Origin: Streptomyces sedi
GTDB lineage: Bacteria > Actinomycetota > Actinomycetes > Streptomycetales > Streptomycetaceae
Assembly: GCF_006335015.1 (NCBI RefSeq)
Contig: NZ_VDGT01000007.1
Span: forward strand, 228,704-292,703
Length of the DNA: 64,000 nt
Direction of reading: 5' to 3'
A program made the position numbers and the translations under genes. Numbering within the stretch: the stretch's first letter is position 1; each line of letters opens with the position of its first letter. Shown piece after piece: positions 26,045-35,457 of the stretch. A model generated the notes under the pieces. It ran no database searches, was not told where the DNA came from, and saw only the letters and a list, made by a program, of their open reading frames with translations.

Positions 26045-27000
26045 GCGAGACCCTGAGCGCCCCGCGCGCGACTCCGCCACGCCCCCGGGTGCGGGTGCCG
26101 GTGCGCTCCCCCCGCACCGGGAGGAAGCAGGGGCGGGCGCTGGGCGGACCGTTGACCCCGATCCCCTGGTTGCTGCCGGCGCTGGCACTGGTCGGGGTGC
26201 TGCTGGTCTACCCGTTTCTGCGCAGCGTCTACGGCAGCCTCTTCGAGGACAACGGCTTCGAGCGGAGCTTCGTCGGGCTGGACAACTACGCCCGGCTCGC
26301 CGAGGACCCGATCTTCTCCCGCTCGCTGCTGAACACCCTGATGTGGGTGGTGGGCACGCTGCTGCTGCCGGTGCTGCTGGGCCTGCTGATCGCGGTGGCC
26401 ACCCACCGGATGCGGCTGGGCGGGGTGATCCAGCTGCTGGTGGTGCTGCCCTACGCCATCTCCGGCGCGGCGACGGCGGTGCTGTGGAACTTCATGCTGA
26501 CCAGTGACGGCGCGATCAACCAGGTGCTGCGCGCCGTCGGTCTCGACTCGCTGGCGCACCCGTGGCTGCTGGAGTGGCCGCACAACACGATCGCGATGAT
26601 CGTGGCCAGCACCTGGCAGGGCACCGGGCTCAACGTGGTGCTCTTCGCCATCGGGCTGCGCGCCATCCCGCGGGAGACGCTGGAGGCCGCCGCGCTGGAC
26701 GGCGCCACGGGCTGGCGGCTCTTCCGGCACGTCACCTTTCCGCAGCTGAAGGCGGTGACGGTGGTGGTCGTCGGCATGGCCATCGTCAACAGCCTCAAGG
26801 CGTTCGACATGATCTGGGTCCTCACCAAGGGCGGCCCCTCGCGCTCCTCGGAGACGCTCGCGCTGACCATGTACCGCGAGACGTTCCGCCTCTTCCACGT
26901 CGGCTACGGCTCGGCCATCGCACTGGTGCTGACGGTGGTCGTGGTCGCCTCCGCCTGGATCTATCTCCGCCGCCAGATGCCCGAGTCGGCCAGGTCCTGA
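26041..27000 (+). CDS. ABC sugar transporter permease (MalF/UgpA type)
   Basis: A 319-residue membrane protein with six predicted helices. The cytoplasmic EAA loop is EAAALDGATGWRLFRHVTFP, where the ATPase docks. The first helix follows a basic 35-residue cytoplasmic tail. GTG at 26041 overlaps the lipoprotein stop. It forms the pore together with the next gene product and moves oligosaccharide inward. The nearest relatives are the disaccharide/glycerol-phosphate (CUT1) permeases. Confidence 0.93.
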   Translation: MSETLSAPRATPPRPRVRVPVRSPRTGRKQGRALGGPLTPIPWLLPALALVGVLLVYPFLRSVYGSLFEDNGFERSFVGLDNYARLAEDPIFSRSLLNTLMWVVGTLLLPVLLGLLIAVATHRMRLGGVIQLLVVLPYAISGAATAVLWNFMLTSDGAINQVLRAVGLDSLAHPWLLEWPHNTIAMIVASTWQGTGLNVVLFAIGLRAIPRETLEAAALDGATGWRLFRHVTFPQLKAVTVVVVGMAIVNSLKAFDMIWVLTKGGPSRSSETLALTMYRETFRLFHVGYGSAIALVLTVVVVASAWIYLRRQMPESARS

Positions 27001-27003
27001 GGG

Positions 27004-27846
27004 GTGACGACAGCGATGAGAGCACGCACGAACGTGGCGCGTACCCTGCGCACGGTACTGCTGTTGACCTGTGGACTGCTGTGGTTGGTACCGCTTTACC
27101 TGCTACTGGTCAACGCGATGATCCCGGCCGAGTCCTACCCGGGTGAGCCCAGCTGGGTGCCGAGTGACCTGGCCCTCTGGGACAACATGGCGATCGCCTG
27201 GCGGGACGCCGCCATCGGCGACAGCTTCCTCAACTCCCTGTTCTACGCCGTGGTCTGCGGCGCCGCCGGGGTGGTGGTGGCCGCGATGGCCGCGTTCGCC
27301 GTGGTGGTGCTGCCCGTCCCGAGGCCGGCGCTGTGGTTCTGGGTGATCTACTCCGGCACGGTCTTCCCGCTCCAGATGTTCCTCGCGCCGCTCTTCGGCC
27401 TCTACGCCGACGCCAACCTCTACGACACCCGGCTCGGCCTGATGCTGATCTATGCGGCCTGGGCGGTGCCGTTCGCGTTCTTCCTGATCCGCAACCAGAT
27501 GGCGACGCTGCCCGCCGAGGTCACCGAGGCGGCGATGCTGGACGGCGCCAGCTTCCGGCGGCTGTTCTGGCAGATCCATGTGCCGCTGCTGCTGCCCGGG
27601 TTGGGGGCGGCGTTCATCTTCCAGTTCACCTCCGTCTGGAACGACCTGCTCTTCGGCATCACGCTCAGCCGCAGCCCCGAGGTGCAGCCGGTGATGGCGG
27701 CCCTCACCAGTCTCAACAGCGCCTACGCCTCCTCGGGGCCGCCGGTGATCCTGGCCGGCGCCCTGATCGTCTCGGTGCCCACGCTCCTGGTCTTCCTGAT
27801 CTTCCGCGGGCTCTTCCTGCGCGGCATCACCGCCAGCGCCCGCTGA
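27004..27846 (+). CDS. ABC sugar transporter permease (MalG/UgpE type)
   Basis: A 280-residue membrane partner of the previous permease. It shows MalG-type features: PLYLLLVNAMIPAESYP, six helices, and the EAA loop EAAMLDGASFRRLFWQIHVP. It starts 3 bases after the upstream stop. GTG at 27004 is used here; the in-frame ATG at 27016 is an alternative. The C-terminus RGLFLRGITASAR is typical of CUT1 MalG-like subunits. Confidence 0.92.
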   Translation: MTTAMRARTNVARTLRTVLLLTCGLLWLVPLYLLLVNAMIPAESYPGEPSWVPSDLALWDNMAIAWRDAAIGDSFLNSLFYAVVCGAAGVVVAAMAAFAVVVLPVPRPALWFWVIYSGTVFPLQMFLAPLFGLYADANLYDTRLGLMLIYAAWAVPFAFFLIRNQMATLPAEVTEAAMLDGASFRRLFWQIHVPLLLPGLGAAFIFQFTSVWNDLLFGITLSRSPEVQPVMAALTSLNSAYASSGPPVILAGALIVSVPTLLVFLIFRGLFLRGITASAR

Positions 27847-27884
27847 GAACCACCGCCCCGCTCCCCCTCACTCTGGAGAGTGCC

Positions 27885-30800
27885 ATGACCACCCGTGCCC
27901 TGGTCCGCGCCACCGCGTGGGACAACGACCGGATACGCGAGAGCCTGCGCACGCGGGTCGTCTCCGCCGAGGGCGACCTCGGCGGCGTCCCCGTGCGGCT
28001 GACCGTGGAACCCCTGCTGAAGCGCGCCGAGGACGGCGGGCTGCTCCAGTCGCTGCGCGTCACCCCGACCGCGGGCGCCCCCGACCTCGGCCCGCTCGCG
28101 GTGCGCACGCCGGGCGGCGCCGCGCTGCCGGTGGTGCGGGAGCCGGGCCCCGGCGGCTCGGTGCGGCTGCTGCTGCCTGCCGTCGACGCCGACCAGCGCG
28201 TCACCGTCGGCCGGCCCGACGCCCCCGGCGGCGTCGAGGTCACCCTGACCCGGCAGCGGCGGTGGACCGTCCACCTGATCCACCACTCGCACCTGGACAT
28301 CGGCTACACCGACCCGCAGGGCCGGGTGCTGGCCGAGCACCTGTCGTTCCTCGACTCCTGCCTGGAGCTGACCGGGCAGACCGACGACTGGCCGGAGGAG
28401 TCGCGGTTCCGCTGGTGCGTGGAGTCGCTGTGGTCGTTCCGGCAGTGGGCCGAGGCGCGGCCGGCCGAGCAGGTCGAGGAGTTCGTGCGGCGGGTGCGGC
28501 AGGGCCGGATCGAGCTGACGGCCATGCCGTTCAACCTGCACAGCGAGACCTGCTCGACGGACGAGCTGCACGAGCTGCTGCGGCTGTCCCGCGACGTGAC
28601 GCGGCGCCACGGGGTGCGCTTCACCTCGGCGATGCAGACCGACGTGCCCGGCCATGTGGTGGGCATGATCGACGCGTTGACCTCGGCGGGGGTGCGCTAC
28701 CTGTCGGTGGCGCACAACTGGGCGGGGCGCTCCGTCCCCCACCTGGTCGGCGGCGAGCACCTGCCGCGGCTCTTCCGCTGGCGCGCGCCCAGCGGGCGGA
28801 GCCTGCTGGTGTGGATGACGGACACCCCGCACGGGCTGGCCTACATGGAGGGCCCGCTGCTCGGCTTCGACAGCGACTACCGCAGCGTGGACGACCTGCT
28901 GCCGGCGTATCTGACCTCGCTCGCCGAGAACCCGTACCCCTACCCGGGCGGGATCTTCGGCTGGGCGATGGACGAGGCGACCATCAGCCGCGAGCCGTAC
29001 CCGTGGGACGTGCTCCACCTGCGGGTGCAGGGCAAGTTCGGGGACAACGCGCCGCCGCGCCGGATCATCGCCGACACCGTGCGCCGCTGGAACGAGACCT
29101 GGGCTTACCCGAAGCTGCGGCTCTCCCGCAACGAGGACTTCTTCGCCGACGCCGAGGAGCGGCTGGGCGACGGGATCCAGACCTACGAGGGCGACTGGAC
29201 CGACTGGTGGGTCGACGGCGTCGGCTCCGGCGCGATGCCGCTGTCGCTGGCCCGCACCGCGCAGGGCGAGGTGGCCGACGCCCAGACGCTGGGCACCTTC
29301 GCCGGGCTGCTCGGCGCGGCCGACGCGGCCGACGACACGAGGGGCGCCGAACCGGTCTACGAGGCGGTCTCCCTCTTCGACGAGCACACCTGGGGCGCGG
29401 GCGACCCGTGGACCCACGGCCACGACCACGGGCACTCGGGCGAGGACCAGTGGCACTGGAAGTACGGGCAGGCCAGGCGCGGACACGACGAGGGCAGGGC
29501 GCTGCTGAACCGCGCCGGCGCCCGGCTCGGGCAGCGGCTGGCGCCGCCGACGGGGGTGGCCGCCGCGTTCCACGTGGTCAACACCTGCTCGTTCCCGCGC
29601 ACCGAGGTCGCCGAGCTGTTCCTGCCGGAGTCGACGGTCGACCTGGACCGTCCGGTGGAGATCCGCGACGCCCGCACCGGCGCGCGGCTCGCGCACCAGG
29701 AGCGGCCACAGGTCAACGACACGCACCGGGACGCGGGCCGCTTCCTGCGGACGCGGGTGGCGGACGTGCCGGCCGCCGGGTCGGTGCGGCTGGACGTGCG
29801 GGTGCGCGACGAGACGGCGGACGGGGGCGGGGAGTCGGAGACCGTGAAGTCGGCCACCGGCTGGAACCCGACCGGCGGCACCGACCGCGAGGACCCGGCC
29901 GCCACCGCGGCCAGGGCGCTGGCCAGGCCGGACGCCACGGTGCTGGAGAACGAGGCGCTGCGGGTGACGGTCGACCTGGCGCGGGCCGCCGTCGCCTCCG
30001 TGGTGGACCTGGCGACGGGGCGTGAACTCGTCGACCAGGACGCGCTGGTCGGCTTCAACGGCTATCTGCACGACAGCTACACGACGGCCGGGGCGTTCAA
30101 CCACAACTCCAGCCGCACCACGGCCTCCGACCGGCTGGAGCACCTCGGCACGCGGGCGGTGGCCCCGCCGGCCGCGCTGATCGACCGGCGCACGACGGAG
30201 GTCGCCGAGGTGCTGGTCTACGAGACCCGCCCGGCCGGCGCCCACACGGTGCGCACCACGCTGACGCTGCCGCACGGCGTCGCCAGGCTGGACATCGAGA
30301 ACACCGTCGACAAGGACGCCACCCTCGGCAAGGAGTCCGCCTACTTCGCCTTCCCGTTCGCGCTGGACGCGCCGCGGGTGCGGATGGAGGCGTCCGGCGG
30401 GCTGACGGGCGACGGGCTGCCGGTGGTCCCGGGGTCGGCGCCGCACATGAGGGCGGTGCGGCGCTGGGTGACGCTGGCCGACGAGGAGCTGACGGTCGCC
30501 TGGTCGACGCAGGACGCGCCGCTGGTGCAGTTCGGCAACATCGCGCTGCCCTACGCGCCGTTCCCGAAGACGCTGGAGGAGGACGAGCCGGCGACGGTCT
30601 TCTCCTGGATCCACAACAACCTGTGGGACACCAACTTCCCCAGCGCGCAGGCGTTCACGCTGCCGTTCCGCTACAGCGTGGCGTGCGCCCCGACCGCGCG
30701 CGCCGCCGACCTGGGGCCGCGTACCGCCGCCGCCACCAGCAGGCCGCTGCACGCGGTGCGGGCGCGCGCCGCCGCCTCGGACGCGGCGGCGGTCGCCTCG

Positions 30801-31064
30801 CTCGGCTTCGTCGAGGTCGGCGAGGCGCGCGTCCGGCTGGTCGGGGCCGTCACCGAGGGGGACGGCGCGGTGCTGCTGCGGCTCCAGTCGTTCGCCGAGG
30901 AGCCGCTGGAGTGCCCGGTCACGCCGCTCTTCCCCGTCGCCGGGGCCTGGACGGCCACCTATCTGGGCGAGACCACGGGGGAGTTGGCCCCGGACGGCGA
31001 GGGGCGGCTGACCGTGCCCGTCCCGACGCTGGGCACCGTCGGCGTGCTGCTGCGACCCGCCTGA
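27885..31064 (+). CDS. Glycoside hydrolase family 38 alpha-mannosidase-like protein
   Basis: A 1059-residue intracellular protein. The GH38 catalytic N-terminal domain has the zinc motif HHSHLDIGYTD (H136, D138) and the nucleophile in MQTDVPGH (D253). WFDEHTW-like elements appear later (SLFDEHTWGAG). The C-terminal half has the family's beta-sandwich regions (NHNSSRTTASDRLEHL, SAYFAFPFALDAPRV). It releases mannose from the non-reducing end of imported mannosides. No signal peptide is present, so substrate must be imported by the ABC proteins encoded before it. ATG at 27885 is preceded by GGAGAG. Linkage specificity (alpha-1,2, 1,3 or 1,6) is not readable. Confidence 0.88.
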   Translation: MTTRALVRATAWDNDRIRESLRTRVVSAEGDLGGVPVRLTVEPLLKRAEDGGLLQSLRVTPTAGAPDLGPLAVRTPGGAALPVVREPGPGGSVRLLLPAVDADQRVTVGRPDAPGGVEVTLTRQRRWTVHLIHHSHLDIGYTDPQGRVLAEHLSFLDSCLELTGQTDDWPEESRFRWCVESLWSFRQWAEARPAEQVEEFVRRVRQGRIELTAMPFNLHSETCSTDELHELLRLSRDVTRRHGVRFTSAMQTDVPGHVVGMIDALTSAGVRYLSVAHNWAGRSVPHLVGGEHLPRLFRWRAPSGRSLLVWMTDTPHGLAYMEGPLLGFDSDYRSVDDLLPAYLTSLAENPYPYPGGIFGWAMDEATISREPYPWDVLHLRVQGKFGDNAPPRRIIADTVRRWNETWAYPKLRLSRNEDFFADAEERLGDGIQTYEGDWTDWWVDGVGSGAMPLSLARTAQGEVADAQTLGTFAGLLGAADAADDTRGAEPVYEAVSLFDEHTWGAGDPWTHGHDHGHSGEDQWHWKYGQARRGHDEGRALLNRAGARLGQRLAPPTGVAAAFHVVNTCSFPRTEVAELFLPESTVDLDRPVEIRDARTGARLAHQERPQVNDTHRDAGRFLRTRVADVPAAGSVRLDVRVRDETADGGGESETVKSATGWNPTGGTDREDPAATAARALARPDATVLENEALRVTVDLARAAVASVVDLATGRELVDQDALVGFNGYLHDSYTTAGAFNHNSSRTTASDRLEHLGTRAVAPPAALIDRRTTEVAEVLVYETRPAGAHTVRTTLTLPHGVARLDIENTVDKDATLGKESAYFAFPFALDAPRVRMEASGGLTGDGLPVVPGSAPHMRAVRRWVTLADEELTVAWSTQDAPLVQFGNIALPYAPFPKTLEEDEPATVFSWIHNNLWDTNFPSAQAFTLPFRYSVACAPTARAADLGPRTAAATSRPLHAVRARAAASDAAAVASLGFVEVGEARVRLVGAVTEGDGAVLLRLQSFAEEPLECPVTPLFPVAGAWTATYLGETTGELAPDGEGRLTVPVPTLGTVGVLLRPA

Positions 31065-31135
31065 GCCACGCCCCGCACCACCACCGCGTGGGGCCGGCCC
31101 GACCGGCCGGCCCCCAGGAGCTTCTAGGAGAAACC

Positions 31136-32824
31136 GTGTACCGCCTCGATCCGCGCTACTCCCCGGCACCGAAGGCCCACCTGGTCACCGGCTGGCGCGC
31201 GGTGAGCGAACGCCTGCCCGACGCCACGTCCGTGGTCGCCCTGGACGGCCCGCCCACCGTCGACTGGACCGCCGTCGTCGACCGTCTCACCACGGAACTC
31301 CACGCGGCGGGACGCGCCGTGACCGCCAGGGACGTGCGCGCACGCTACGCGCCGCCCGAGGTGGTGCGGGCGCGCACCGTGCCGCCCGAGGCCGACGACC
31401 CCTACTTCCCCCGGCTCGCCGAGGCGACGCTCGACGCGCTCTTCGACGCGCCCCCGGAGTGCGCCCCCGCCGACGAGGGGCTGACGCTGGTCTACGGTCC
31501 CGGCGCCGCGCTGGTCGCGCACCGGGTGCTCTGGTACGTCGACCTGCCCAAGCGGCACGCCGAGGCCGCGGTCGGCGCCGGCGTCGGCGCCCATCTCGGG
31601 CTGCCGAAGGGCGAACCCGCCGACTCGCGGCGGCTGTTCTACGCCGACTGGCCGATGCTCGACCGGCACCGGGACGCGCTGGTCGACCGGATCGACGGCT
31701 GGCTGGACGTCCAGGACCCGGCCTCCCCCGGCTGGCTGGACGGCGACGGGCTGCGCGCCACCCTCGCCGTCCTGGCGCGCCGGCCGGTGCGCACCCGGCC
31801 GTACTTCAACTCCACGCCGTGGGGCGGCCACTGGGCGCAGCGCGAGCTGGGCTTCCGCCCCGGCGCGCGGAACACCGCCCTCGGCTACGAGCTGATCGCC
31901 CCCGAGTCGGGGGTGCTGGTCGGCGAGGGGCCGGGGCACGAGGTGGAGGTTCCGTTCCAACTGCTGTGCGTGCGCCACCCGGAGGAGATGCTGGGCGCGC
32001 GGGCGCACGCCGTCTTCGGCACGTCGTTCCCCGTCCGCTTCGACTACCTGGACACGGAGGGCGGCGGCGACCTGTCGCTGCACTGCCATCCGCGCGAGGA
32101 GGCGATGCGGGAGCGGTTCGGCTGGTCCTACACCCAGCACGAGACCTACTACGTGACGCGCGGCGCGCCGGGCGCGCGGGTGTTCCTCGGCGTGCGGGAG
32201 GACTTCGACGGCGAACGGTTCCGCGACGAGGTGACGGCGTCCGCGCGCGACGGGGTGCCGATGCGGCCCGAGGACCACGTGCTGACGTTCCCCGCCGAGC
32301 CCGGACAGCTGTACCTGATCCCCGCCGGCACCCCGCACGCCAGCGGCGCGGGCAACGTGGTGCTGGAGATCAGCGCCACGCCCTACCTCTACAGCCTGCG
32401 GTTCTACGACTGGCTGCGGCCGGACGCCGACGGCCGCCCGCGCCCGCTGCCGTACCGGCACGCCCTGGACAACCTGGAGTCGGGGCGGCGCGGCGCGCGG
32501 GTCGCCGACGAACTGGTGCCGGCGCCCCGGCGGCTGCGGGAGGGGCCCGGCTGGTACGAGGAGCTGCTGGGCGCGCTGGACGAGGTCTTCTACGAGGTGC
32601 GGCGGGTGACGCTGGACGGCGACGCGGTGGCGGACGACCACACGGAGGGGGGTTTCCACGTGCTGAACGTGGTGGACGGCGAGGGCGTCACCGTGGTCAC
32701 CGAGTCGGGCGACACCCATCCGCTGGCGCGTTCCGAGACGTTGACGGTGCCGGCCGCCGTGGGCGGGTACCGGCTGCGGCCGGCGCCGGGCGGGGCGCGG
32801 GTGGTGAAGGCGCTGGTCCGTTGA
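31136..32824 (+). CDS. manA: Class I mannose-6-phosphate isomerase (long form)
   Basis: A 562-residue protein, longer than the usual ~390-residue ManA. The first ~210 residues (GLTLVYGPGAALVAHRVLWYVD, then RRLFYADWPMLDRH) are an extra domain. The isomerase part follows with YFNSTPWGGHWAQRELGF and the metal-binding cupin SLHCHPREE (H316, H318). YLIPAGTPHASG is the second cupin motif. It converts mannose-6-phosphate to fructose-6-phosphate, completing entry of mannose into glycolysis. GTG at 31136 follows TAGGAGAAACC. Its TGA overlaps a TTG start of the ROK gene (TTGA), so translation is coupled. The role of the N-terminal domain is unknown. Confidence 0.85.
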   Translation: MYRLDPRYSPAPKAHLVTGWRAVSERLPDATSVVALDGPPTVDWTAVVDRLTTELHAAGRAVTARDVRARYAPPEVVRARTVPPEADDPYFPRLAEATLDALFDAPPECAPADEGLTLVYGPGAALVAHRVLWYVDLPKRHAEAAVGAGVGAHLGLPKGEPADSRRLFYADWPMLDRHRDALVDRIDGWLDVQDPASPGWLDGDGLRATLAVLARRPVRTRPYFNSTPWGGHWAQRELGFRPGARNTALGYELIAPESGVLVGEGPGHEVEVPFQLLCVRHPEEMLGARAHAVFGTSFPVRFDYLDTEGGGDLSLHCHPREEAMRERFGWSYTQHETYYVTRGAPGARVFLGVREDFDGERFRDEVTASARDGVPMRPEDHVLTFPAEPGQLYLIPAGTPHASGAGNVVLEISATPYLYSLRFYDWLRPDADGRPRPLPYRHALDNLESGRRGARVADELVPAPRRLREGPGWYEELLGALDEVFYEVRRVTLDGDAVADDHTEGGFHVLNVVDGEGVTVVTESGDTHPLARSETLTVPAAVGGYRLRPAPGGARVVKALVR

Positions 32825-33717
32825 GTCCGGTCGGCGGCGACCGGCCGGTCCCTGTGCTGGAGATCGGGGGCACCCATGTGACGGCGGCGCTGGTGGCGCC
32901 CGGCGCCGCCCGGGTCGCCGCCAGGCGGCGCGCGCCGCTGGACGGGCGGGGGCCGGCCGGGGAGATCCTGGCGGCGGTCACCGGCTGCGCGTGGGCGCTG
33001 GCCGCGGTCCACCCGACCGCGGCGGGCGCGGCGTGGGGGGTCGCGATCCCCGGGCCCTTCGACTACGCGCGGGGCGTGGGCGAGTTCACCGGCGTCGGCA
33101 AGTTCGACAGCCTGCGGGGCGTCGCGGTGGGCCGGGCGTTGACCGAGGGGCTGCCCGGCCCGCCGGGGCGGGTCGCCTTCGTCAACGACGCGCGGGCGTT
33201 CCTGCTCGGCGAGTGGCACGCCGGCGCGGCCCGGCACCACCGGCGGTGCGTGGGGATCACCCTGGGCACGGGCGTCGGCTCGGCGTTCCTCGCGGACGGC
33301 GCGCTCGTCACCTCGGGCCCCGGGGTGCCGCCCGAGGGGCGGGTCGACCTGCTGACGATCGGGGGCCGCCCGTTGGAGGAGACCGTCTCGCGCCGCGCGC
33401 TGCTGGCCCGCTACGGCGGGGAGCCGGGTCTTGACGTGCGGGCGCTCGCCGCGCGGGCCAGGGCGGGCGAGGAAAGGTCCCGGCGGGTGGTGCGCGAGGG
33501 CTTCGCCGCGTTGGGGCGCGCGCTGGCGCCCGTGCTGACCTCGTTCGGGGCGACGGGCCTGGTGGTCGGGGGTTCGATGGCCGGCTCCTGGGACCTGGTG
33601 GGCCCGGCGCTGCGCGCGGGTCTGGGGGACGCGGCGCGGGTGGTTACCATCGGCCCGAGCGAACGGGATGCGGACGCGCCGCTGTTGGGCGCGGCGCTGG
33701 TCGCGGCCGGGGGGTGA
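32821..33717 (+). CDS. ROK-family sugar kinase, probably mannose kinase
   Basis: A 298-residue ROK protein: LEIGGTHVTAAL (phosphate-1 loop), WGVAIPGPFDYARG (sugar site), FVNDARAFLLGEW (catalytic Asp) and GITLGTGVGSAFLADG. It has no Cys cluster, so the zinc motif common in ROK kinases is missing, as in some members. No HTH is present, so it is an enzyme and not a regulator. TTG at 32821 overlaps the manA stop (TTGA); GTG at 32854 is an alternative start. In this operon it would phosphorylate the mannose freed by GH38, feeding ManA (inference). Confidence 0.83.
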   Translation: MSPVGGDRPVPVLEIGGTHVTAALVAPGAARVAARRRAPLDGRGPAGEILAAVTGCAWALAAVHPTAAGAAWGVAIPGPFDYARGVGEFTGVGKFDSLRGVAVGRALTEGLPGPPGRVAFVNDARAFLLGEWHAGAARHHRRCVGITLGTGVGSAFLADGALVTSGPGVPPEGRVDLLTIGGRPLEETVSRRALLARYGGEPGLDVRALAARARAGEERSRRVVREGFAALGRALAPVLTSFGATGLVVGGSMAGSWDLVGPALRAGLGDAARVVTIGPSERDADAPLLGAALVAAGG

Positions 33718-33748
33718 CCCGGCGGCGGGAGAAAGGACGGCGGACCCC

Positions 33749-34798
33749 ATGCCGGAGACGGCCAACTCCCCGGGCACGCGACCGACGTTGCGGGACGTCG
33801 CGCGGCACGCCGGGGTGAGCGCGATGACGGTCACCCGCGTGCTGCGGGACGACGACCGCGTCTCGGCCGCCACCAGGGAACGGGTGCTGGCCTCGGTCGC
33901 CGCGCTGGGCTACCGGCCCAACACCGTCGCCCGCAGCCTGCGGCTGGGGCACGGCAGCGGCCTGGTCGGGCTGGTCGTGACCAACCTGGCCAACCCGTTC
34001 TACTCCCGGCTCGCGCTCGGCGTCGACGGCGTGGTCGGCGCGCACGGCCTGAAGACGGTGATAGGGAACACGCGGCAGAGCGTGGAGAACGAACGCGACC
34101 TGGTCGCCGACCTGGTGGCGCGCCGCGTCGACGGAATCGTGGTGGTGCCGGCGGGCGGGGACCAGCGGCACCTGGCGCAGGCCGCGGCGCAGGGCGTGCC
34201 GGTGGTCTGCGCCAGCCGCCCGCCGATGGGGTTCGCCGCCGACCATGTGCTGGTGGACGACCACGGCGGCGCGGTGGAGGCGACGGAACGGCTGCTGGCG
34301 CTGGGGCACCGCGCCGTCGGCTACCTCGGGCCGCCGGCGAGCGTGCACACCAGCGTGGAACGGCTGCGCGGCTACCGGGAGACGCTGGCGGCGGCCGGCG
34401 TCACGGTGGACGAGCGCTATGTGCGGCAGGGGCCGGTGGACGTGGCGGGCGCCGAGGAGGCCGCCGGCGAGCTGCTGGCGCTGCCGGAGCCGCCGACGGC
34501 GCTGTTCTGCTCCAACAACCGCAACACCATCGGCGCGTTCCGGGCGGTGCGCCGGGCCGGCCGCGGGGTGGCGCTGGCCGGGTTCGACGACTTCGAGCTG
34601 GCGGACATGCTGGGGCTGCCGCTCTCGGTGCAGTCCTACGACAGCGACGAACTGGGCCGGGAGGCCGGCCGGTTGCTCCTGGACCGCCTGCGCGGGCCGG
34701 CGACCGGGGCCCCCGGCCCGCGCCGGGTGGTGCTGCCGACCCGCGCGATCCAGTACGGCGAACCGGGCCCGCCGGGCCCCGCCGGCCCCGCCGGCTAG
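33749..34798 (+). CDS. LacI-family transcriptional regulator of the mannoside operon
   Basis: A 349-residue repressor. The HTH is TLRDVARHAGVSAMTVTRVL (about 12-31), followed by a hinge helix (NTVARSLR). The periplasmic-binding-like core shows GLVVTNLANPFYSRLALG and ALAGFDDFELADMLGLPLSV. It lies 31 bases behind the ROK gene in the same direction. The best target is the palindrome at 24709-24724; a mannose derivative would be the inducer (inference). Its last 4 bases overlap the convergent VOC gene. Confidence 0.9.
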   Translation: MPETANSPGTRPTLRDVARHAGVSAMTVTRVLRDDDRVSAATRERVLASVAALGYRPNTVARSLRLGHGSGLVGLVVTNLANPFYSRLALGVDGVVGAHGLKTVIGNTRQSVENERDLVADLVARRVDGIVVVPAGGDQRHLAQAAAQGVPVVCASRPPMGFAADHVLVDDHGGAVEATERLLALGHRAVGYLGPPASVHTSVERLRGYRETLAAAGVTVDERYVRQGPVDVAGAEEAAGELLALPEPPTALFCSNNRNTIGAFRAVRRAGRGVALAGFDDFELADMLGLPLSVQSYDSDELGREAGRLLLDRLRGPATGAPGPRRVVLPTRAIQYGEPGPPGPAGPAG

Positions 34799-35271
34799 GC
34801 GGCGTCCGCCGCGGCGCGGAGGCCCGCGATGTCGAGCTTGCCCATGCCGAGCATGGCCCGGGTGACGCGGGCGGACTTCGCCCGGTCCGGGTCGGCGATC
34901 AGCTCGTCGAGCACCGTGGGCGCGATCTGCCAGGAGACGCCGAACCGGTCCTTCAGCCAGCCGCAGGGGCCCTCCTGACCGCCGTCGGCGGTCAGCCCCG
35001 ACCAGTAGCGGTCGATCTCCTCCTGGGTCTCGCAGGAGACGTAGAGGGACATCGCCTCGTTGAAGTGGAACTCGGGCCCCCCGTTGAGCGCGACACAGCT
35101 CTGGCCGGCCAGCTCGAACTCGATGGTCATCACCAGTCCCTCCTCCCGGGGGCCGGCCTCGCCGTAGCGCTCGACGTGCACGACGCGCGAGTCGTCGAAG
35201 ACCGACAGATACAGGTCGACGGCCTCCTCGGCCTGCCGGTCGAACCAGAGACACGGGCGGATCTTGGGCAT
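34795..35271 (-). CDS. VOC-family (PhnB-like glyoxalase fold) protein
   Basis: A 158-residue protein: PCLWFDRQAEEAVDLYLSVF, FELAGQSCVALNGGPEFHFN and GWLKDRFGVSWQIAPTVL. This pattern marks PhnB-like members of the vicinal oxygen chelate superfamily. They form dimers that may bind metal, but most have no known reaction. It overlaps the lacI 3' end by 4 bases, tail to tail. Nothing ties it to mannose use. Confidence 0.85.
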   Translation of the reverse strand: MPKIRPCLWFDRQAEEAVDLYLSVFDDSRVVHVERYGEAGPREEGLVMTIEFELAGQSCVALNGGPEFHFNEAMSLYVSCETQEEIDRYWSGLTADGGQEGPCGWLKDRFGVSWQIAPTVLDELIADPDRAKSARVTRAMLGMGKLDIAGLRAAADAA

Positions 35272-35394
35272 GAGGGCTCCTCGCCATCCTTCTCGACGGA
35301 CTGACGACGGGTAGACCGCGGAGGCCCCCGGAACTCATCGCCGCGCGGGACAGCGGGTGACCGCGTCGCGGGGACCGCGCGCGGGCGGAGCGGC

Positions 35395-35449
35395 GCGCCG
35401 CGGACGACGGCCCGGCCGGACCGGCCGGTTGAGCGGTCGTCCGCGGCGC
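35395..35449 (-). terminator. Large nested hairpin after the oxidoreductase gene
   Basis: GCGCCGCGGACGAC (35395-35408) pairs with 35436-35449 over 14 bp; the loop holds a second CCGGCCGG hairpin. It lies 9 bases beyond the stop of the minus-strand oxidoreductase operon. Confidence 0.75.
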
Positions 35450-35457
35450 CGGGAGGG

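Noticed and set aside
34801..34865. Extension of the lacI region in another frame
   Set aside because: It is a shadow frame; the regulator ends at 34798 with a normal C-terminus.
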